Below, piece after piece: positions 59,381-64,000 of a stretch of 64,000 bases of DNA; the stretch's first letter is position 1, and the number at the start of each line of letters is the position of its first letter. The stretch is taken from the NCBI GenBank assembly GCA_015680685.1, contig MNCI01035664.1, positions 22,051 through 86,050 of the forward strand. Direction: 5' to 3'. The position numbers and the translations under genes are program-made. The DNA comes from Gnetum montanum (taxonomy: Eukaryota > Streptophyta > Gnetopsida > Gnetales > Gnetaceae). Below the pieces are notes generated by a model, which did not search any database, was not told where the DNA came from, and was given only the letters and a program-made list of their open reading frames with translations.

Positions 59381-59650
59381 CTAAGAATCTACCAAGTGTC
59401 CATGTGGGGCACCTAAGTAGAAATGCTTCAAATAAAATGCATTAAAATTTCTATGTAACCTATGTTCTTGCATGTCAATAATTTTGTACACATTAGGGCT
59501 AATGACATCTGTAATTTGGAATGAGCTTGAACACATGGAAGAAAACTTACTTTGAGGGTCAGTTTGACTAAATGCTTTATTTTTAACTAGATCTCCTATT
59601 TTAAATACTTTACCTGCATGTTTCTTATCAAATTACCCTTTAAAAATTTG
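59381..59650 (-). pseudogene. Family-1 integrase C-terminal tail
   Basis: The minus strand reads HAGKVFKIGDLVKNKAF, then DPQSKFSS, FQITDVISPNVYKIIDMQEH, RLHRNFNAFYLKHFY and a stop at 59383-59381. This is the 'F-vGDLVLrk----------L-p-WeGPy-i-----gaY-L-d--g----r-wNa-hLk-yy' end of a Ty3/gypsy integrase, nearly free of stops over about 75 codons. Upstream the frame goes within about 250 bp into the region after the protease (RELVFNELPRPRPKVETYMK, about 59835-59775). The integrase core, RNase H and RT are therefore missing. Confidence 0.85.
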
Positions 59651-59769
59651 TGGATGATTAAGATTATGAAAATCAAGACCAAATCATAATTCACTTGTTC
59701 ACTTTTCATTGGGCACTAAATTTGAATGTTTCATAATATGAATAATTTTTGATCCTAGAAGTTCAATAA

Positions 59770-60600
59770 GTTTTCCTTTCATATAAGTTTCAACCTTAGG
59801 TCTAGGTCTTGGTAATTCATTGAATACAAGTTCTCTAGGAACATGTTCAATGGATGTGTCATCAAAATTTGGCGCACCTTATAATGTTTTAAGGGATAGG
59901 ATCTCATTTATATCCCTTAAAGGTGGTGGGTCATCTGGAAGAAATCCATCATGTTGATGATAAGGCAAGGTGTCTTCATAGATTTCTTTACCTTCTCTAT
60001 AATTTTGATAGGGTTGGGTGGAATCTATATGAGAGATAGGATTTATTTTTTTATTTTCACTCACATGTTCATCTATAACATGTTTTCCACACTCAACCTC
60101 AATAACCAATATAAATATAGTGTTTTGATTTTTCAAAGAATGATTTTGGTGTTCAAAGGTTGTAACTACTTGTTTGTACCAAGGTTTTCTTGCTATGATC
60201 ATATATTTAGATTTTCCTTTGATAGGGATTATTAGTACTGAGAAATATTACTTGAAGAAGCCCCCAAACTTGGCTCCAAATGTTCTAAATAAGAGCACAC
60301 CATAAGTGTATGGCATGTCAACTACTAAGATATTTGTAAAACATGTAAATGTAGGGTATTATTTAAGTTGTACTTTCATTCCTTTTAATGATCCCACTAT
60401 AGGTACATTAGATGCATCAAGTTGAATCACACTTTTTGTTTGTGGTATCATTTGTACTCCTAAAGCCTTACATACCTCAAGAGGTATGACATTAACAATT
60501 GTGCCAAAATCCATCAAACAATTGGTGACATTCTTTCTTAAAATAATCAGAGTTATTAGGAAAGAAGGTTGATCTTTCTTACTTGACATGAAATTGTTTG
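59770..60600 (-). pseudogene. Family-1 aspartic protease relic, copy C
   Basis: The frame 60359-60589 starts MSSKKDQPSFLITLIILRKN and reads NCLMDFGTIVNVIPLEVCKA. The active-site Asp is kept; the triad is DFG where DSG is usual. LGVQMIPQTKSVIQLD and VPIVGSLKGMKVQ follow. The post-protease frame 59879-60202 is acidic and Pro/His-rich and ends LPDDPPPLRDINEIL. Copy A at 271-665 is the same protease. Confidence 0.88.
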
Positions 60601-60779
60601 CATTCTATATTGATAATGTGTTAGGACTTTCTACGAAGTAAATGTGCCTTTTGGGAATTGCGGATTTTCCTTTGTTGGCTTCTAGTTTATGAACTATCTC
60701 TTGGATCACATCTTTCATTTCATTAAAGTGTAAAAGGTCATACATTGAAATGTTGGCTTTGATTTTCTTCAAATCCTCA

Positions 60780-62200
60780 ACAAGATCATAAGTCTTATGT
60801 ACATCTTTAGCTTCCTATTAAGGTAGGGCTCTTCTAGGTAGAGAAGGGGAGTCTGGCCATTGTGGGGCATTTACTTGAGATGGATTGGTTTGGTTGTTTG
60901 TATTGTTTTGACTAGGAACTCTTCTATTTGGGGGCATATAAGGATTATTCCTAATTTTTTGGTGTGTGGTATTCACAATGTCACTAAGTCTATGGTAGCG
61001 AGTGTTATGTGGGTTGGGGTTGCTTATCATAACTTTTTCTAATGAGAAAACCTCTTCATTTTCTATTTCATGAGGTACATTAAGGACCATAATAGGGGAT
61101 TTCCCATTTTGTTGACTCTAGGCATTATCACAATATAATGCCAAGAATTTAGGAAAATTCCTCTTTAAATGTTACCTTGTATTATAGAAACGACAATAAT
61201 CATCATTGAATGATGAACTTGGCTTTTCAGATTGTATAGGACCCTTGTTGTTGTTCTACTTTAGTTCAACTACTTCATTTGAATGTTTCTAAAGTGAAGT
61301 TGATATCTAGGTCATATGATTTTGAGTTTGAGTTGGGATTTCAATAGGATTATATATCTCGTTCGGGTTTATGATGAATTGAATTAAGGCCTTCAATTGG
61401 TCATCATTCAAACCAGTGTTAGATGATAGGAATGAAGAAGATGTGGGATCTTGAAAATGATTTGTTTGAAGGTTGAGTTAGTTGAAGAGGAGTGGGGGTT
61501 TGGAACATAGTGTTGGTCACTAGGAAAGTTGGTAGGGTAGAGGGTTAGATTGCATAATATTACTAACTCTCATCATCAAAAATTGGATTTGGATGTTATT
61601 CATGACGGTAATTTGTTCTAACTCAATGACTTTAGCCATCACTCCCTATATTTCTATTGTGTTGGGATCTGATTTAATGGCATAGGTAAAGAATGGATCA
61701 ATGGTGGACAAGTAAAAGTTGAGGATACCATCAAGTTGTGGATGCATCTCATTTGGCACATAGGCAAGCTAGTGAAGAAATCTTAGGTTATAATATTGGA
61801 CATTCTTCCCAAGTATTTTCCTCAAGCTTGTGAAGTTGATTGATGCTATGGTCAGGCTAGTGAACTTGTTAAACTGAATTAGAAACTTATTTTTAAATTC
61901 TTGGCATGAGTTGATGGAGGCATTAGGGAGCATCAAAAACCATTGGGTGGCTTTGCTCCTAAAAGTCATCACAAAGACCCTATAATCTATGTCATTTTAA
62001 ACAATGTTGTGGATGCCTAGTAAGGTTTTTAAACATTGTATATGTTGGTAGGCATCACTAGTAGGGTTTGTGGGATCATAGAACAAATTTATGTTTTGGA
62101 GTGATTTTGGGATGTCATTATAATTAGTAAAGTTAAAGGGATTGCTTACCAAGGGAGCCAAGGGTTTATTGGCTACCATCCTAGTCCGAGTTCTCCTAGG
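60780..62200 (-). pseudogene. Family-1 gag, copy C
   Basis: On the minus strand the frame 61769-61972 holds LPNASINSCQEFKNKFLIQF (capsid core), and 61997-62179 holds the N-terminal part (VANKPLAPLVSNPFNFTNYN). Near 61205-61165 CRFYNTR and HLKRNFPKFLAL are a CCHC zinc knuckle in which the second and fourth metal ligands are lost. The linker 60818-61090 is Asn/Pro-rich (PYMPPNRRVPSQNNTNNQTN). Gag would coat the RNA and form the particle. Stops and shifts are present but it is better preserved than copy A. Confidence 0.85.
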
Positions 62201-62398
62201 AATAGAACTTGGGAAATGTGAAGCTTGGCATTTCCTTAATGTAAAGTAATAGGTAGCTAGTCAGTTAGGGGTAGAGGTAAGTTTGCTCATAAAATAAAAA
62301 TTATAGAATATAAATGTTAAAATAAAGCTATAAAATTAAGTAAAAGGAAAAGAAATATTGCAATAATTTTTTTTGATAAAAAAACACTAAAATATGTT

Positions 62399-62400
<2 letters not shown>

Positions 62401-62433
<33 letters not shown>
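62401..62433 (+). repeat. (TATG)n microsatellite
   Basis: About six units of TATG after a short (TA)n; absent from the matching leader of copy A. Confidence 0.95.
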
Positions 62434-62821
62434 TTAAGAGAAAAATAATTGCTAAAATTCAAAAGGAAAACAATAAAATGAAAAATTTTAGAAAAATAAA
62501 TTTAAAATTAAATAATTAAATGAACCACCTTACCCAAGTCAAGACTTAGGTAAGGATCACCAAAACACAAATCCAAAAATAGGACTACGAAATGAGGGTT
62601 TAAAAAAATTAGAAATGGATGATGAGGCACAAAAATTTTTAGAAAATAGAGAAAAAGATTTTTAAAAAAATCAAGGTTGAAAATAGATATTTTAAGAGGA
62701 AAAATTCAACAAGTTCCAAAACAAGATCAAGAAATGAAATAAGCCCAAGAAAGTGAAAAGAAAAACTAATATGGAAAAACAAAAGGCTAGGAAAATTACC
62801 TTCCTTCTAGTGCCAAAAAGA

Positions 62822-64000
62822 TGTTCATGCATAAATTTTGGATGCACCAACACTTGGGAAAAAAAACTTGTTTGAGGAGACTATTGCCTAAGGTGCCTCC
62901 CATATGGATACGGAAACCCAGAAATAGTATTAGCTGGAGAGGGTCATGTGATGTTTTAAAATAGTAAATCAAATAGGAAAACTAGAATATTGGAAAAACT
63001 ATTCTTAAAATTCAAGAATACAATAGGTGACTAAAATAATAAATTTTCCTTGTTCCCCCACTACTGCCATCAGTTCATCACTGCCATTGGTACTCACTAC
63101 TAAGTAGGAAAACCCTGACCACCACCAAGGAGAGAGAGACAAATCTAGCCCACTATGGGGATGTGCTACCTCTCTACTGCTACAATGGCAATTGCTACTA
63201 TTATGGTTGCTGCTATCATGGAGAGAGAGAGAGAGAGATCCCTACTGTAGTCAGGAGAGAGAAAAAGGAAGAAGAAGAACCTCACTGTTGACTACTACCA
63301 TCAACACTATTTTGCTCACATGCCTATAGGAGTACATGTTGCTTAGAGTCATTATCATTTCTACCATGTTGGCTACTTGCCATCAACTAGGAAGGGAGGA
63401 GAGAGAGAGATGGATGTTGTGGTTGTGCGTGTTTGTAAATATGTGACAACTAATGCTACTATTAGTGCTTGTTGTCTAGTGCTACCATGTGTCATGTGCT
63501 TCCTACCGATTACTTTTGTGCACTGTTGAAGAGAGTGTATGTCCATTGTGCCACCACATGCCCCTGAAGATAAGTGTTGTCTACTACTACCTTACTAGAG
63601 AAAAGGAGGTTGCCTAGTGAGAGAGGAGAGGGGACACCCTGTTGCAGCAATGCAATGCCAGAAACATCACCTTGTCTATGAGGAAGAAGGCCATTGGGTC
63701 TATCTTGGTTCTCTATGTGCTAAAGACTCTAATCCCCACTCATTTCCTGGTGCATCCCCTATTTTAATAGTGGTTGCTAACATGGGGCATTGAATGCCAA
63801 TGTTGACCTATGGATGTTATGGCCACCATTGCCTATCTTCATTACCATGTTCTATTGTGACCACCACCACCATGCTGATGTAATCATAGCCATGCTGTCA
63901 CTAGTAACACCCACATTCTCTTGTAATGCCCACCACAGTAATGGCCACTATCAATTAGTGAATCCATACACTTGAATTCTCAACACCTGTATCTAGTGGT
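62822..64000 (-). repeat. Family-1 LTR, copy C (5' LTR, cut by the window end)
   Basis: Starts TGTTCATGCATAAATTTTGG and aligns with 56408-57620 up to the last base of the window (ATCTAGTGGT, equal to 57606-57618). A primer-site-like TGGCACTAGAAGGAAGG (minus) precedes it at 62800-62817. The plus-strand frame 63790-63975 is chance. Confidence 0.85.

Larger units (their letters stand above)
56408..64000 (-). mobile_element. Family-1 Ty3/gypsy element, deleted, minus strand (right end beyond window)
   Basis: LTR C (62822 to beyond 64000) and LTR B (56408-57657) face the same way. They enclose, on the minus strand, a primer-site-like sequence, gag, protease, an integrase C-terminal tail and, next to the 3' LTR, a protein kinase fragment. 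RT, RNase H and the integrase core are absent. The internal region is only about 5 kb. It could only have moved with enzymes from another element, if it moved after the deletion. Confidence 0.75.

Overview
This is a stretch of nuclear DNA from a land plant. It is AT-rich and CpG-poor, and it is filled with old, heavily mutated transposable elements. I see no intact host gene. The plant assignment rests on the Ty3/gypsy retrotransposons with plant-type gag, protease, RT and integrase, on LTRs preceding a site resembling plant tRNA-Asp primer sites, on an L1-type LINE, a Tourist-like MITE and tRNA-derived SINE-like repeats, and on a fragment of a plant-type protein kinase. The species cannot be told from the sequence.

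Layout. (1) 1-4032, minus strand: gag-protease and one LTR of 'family 1', cut by the window start. (2) 5215-17891, minus strand: a complete-length but dead Ty3/gypsy element of 'family 2' (LTR, gag, protease, RT, integrase, a spacer, a promoter-like segment, a long third ORF, LTR). It is flanked by a ~77 bp direct duplication instead of a normal 5 bp one. (3) 17.9-21.8 kb: non-coding DNA with a 360 bp repeat pair, SINE-like copies and a 260 bp Tourist-like MITE. (4) 21798-35033, plus strand: a second family-2 element with the 5 bp target duplication CATAT. (5) 35.4-37.7 kb: gag of a third Ty3/gypsy family (minus) with a tRNA-Met-type primer site. (6) 38-46 kb: AT-rich DNA with almost nothing recognisable. 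(7) 46-51.4 kb: a direct-repeat pair, one copy split by a 5'-truncated LINE with a perfect 15 bp target duplication. (8) 52.6-53.9 kb: relic of a protein with a CCHC knuckle, probably LINE ORF1. (9) 54.4-56.4 kb, plus strand: ORF3 remnant of a third family-2 element, interrupted by (10) 56408 to beyond 64000, minus strand: a deleted family-1 element. This has gag and protease joined almost directly to an integrase tail, and a protein-kinase fragment lies between that tail and the 3' LTR.

How the parts work together. In family 2 the order is LTR, tRNA-Asp-like primer site, gag, protease, RT, RNase H, integrase, T-rich spacer, TATA-like box with a GT splice-donor-like site, and ORF3. The two long copies keep the TATA-like box and the donor at comparable spacing although their coding frames are broken. 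This suggests a separate or spliced transcript for ORF3 in the ancestor. All coding regions carry many stops and frameshifts, so they are listed as pseudogenes. Coordinates of decayed domains are approximate, usually within 50-100 bp.
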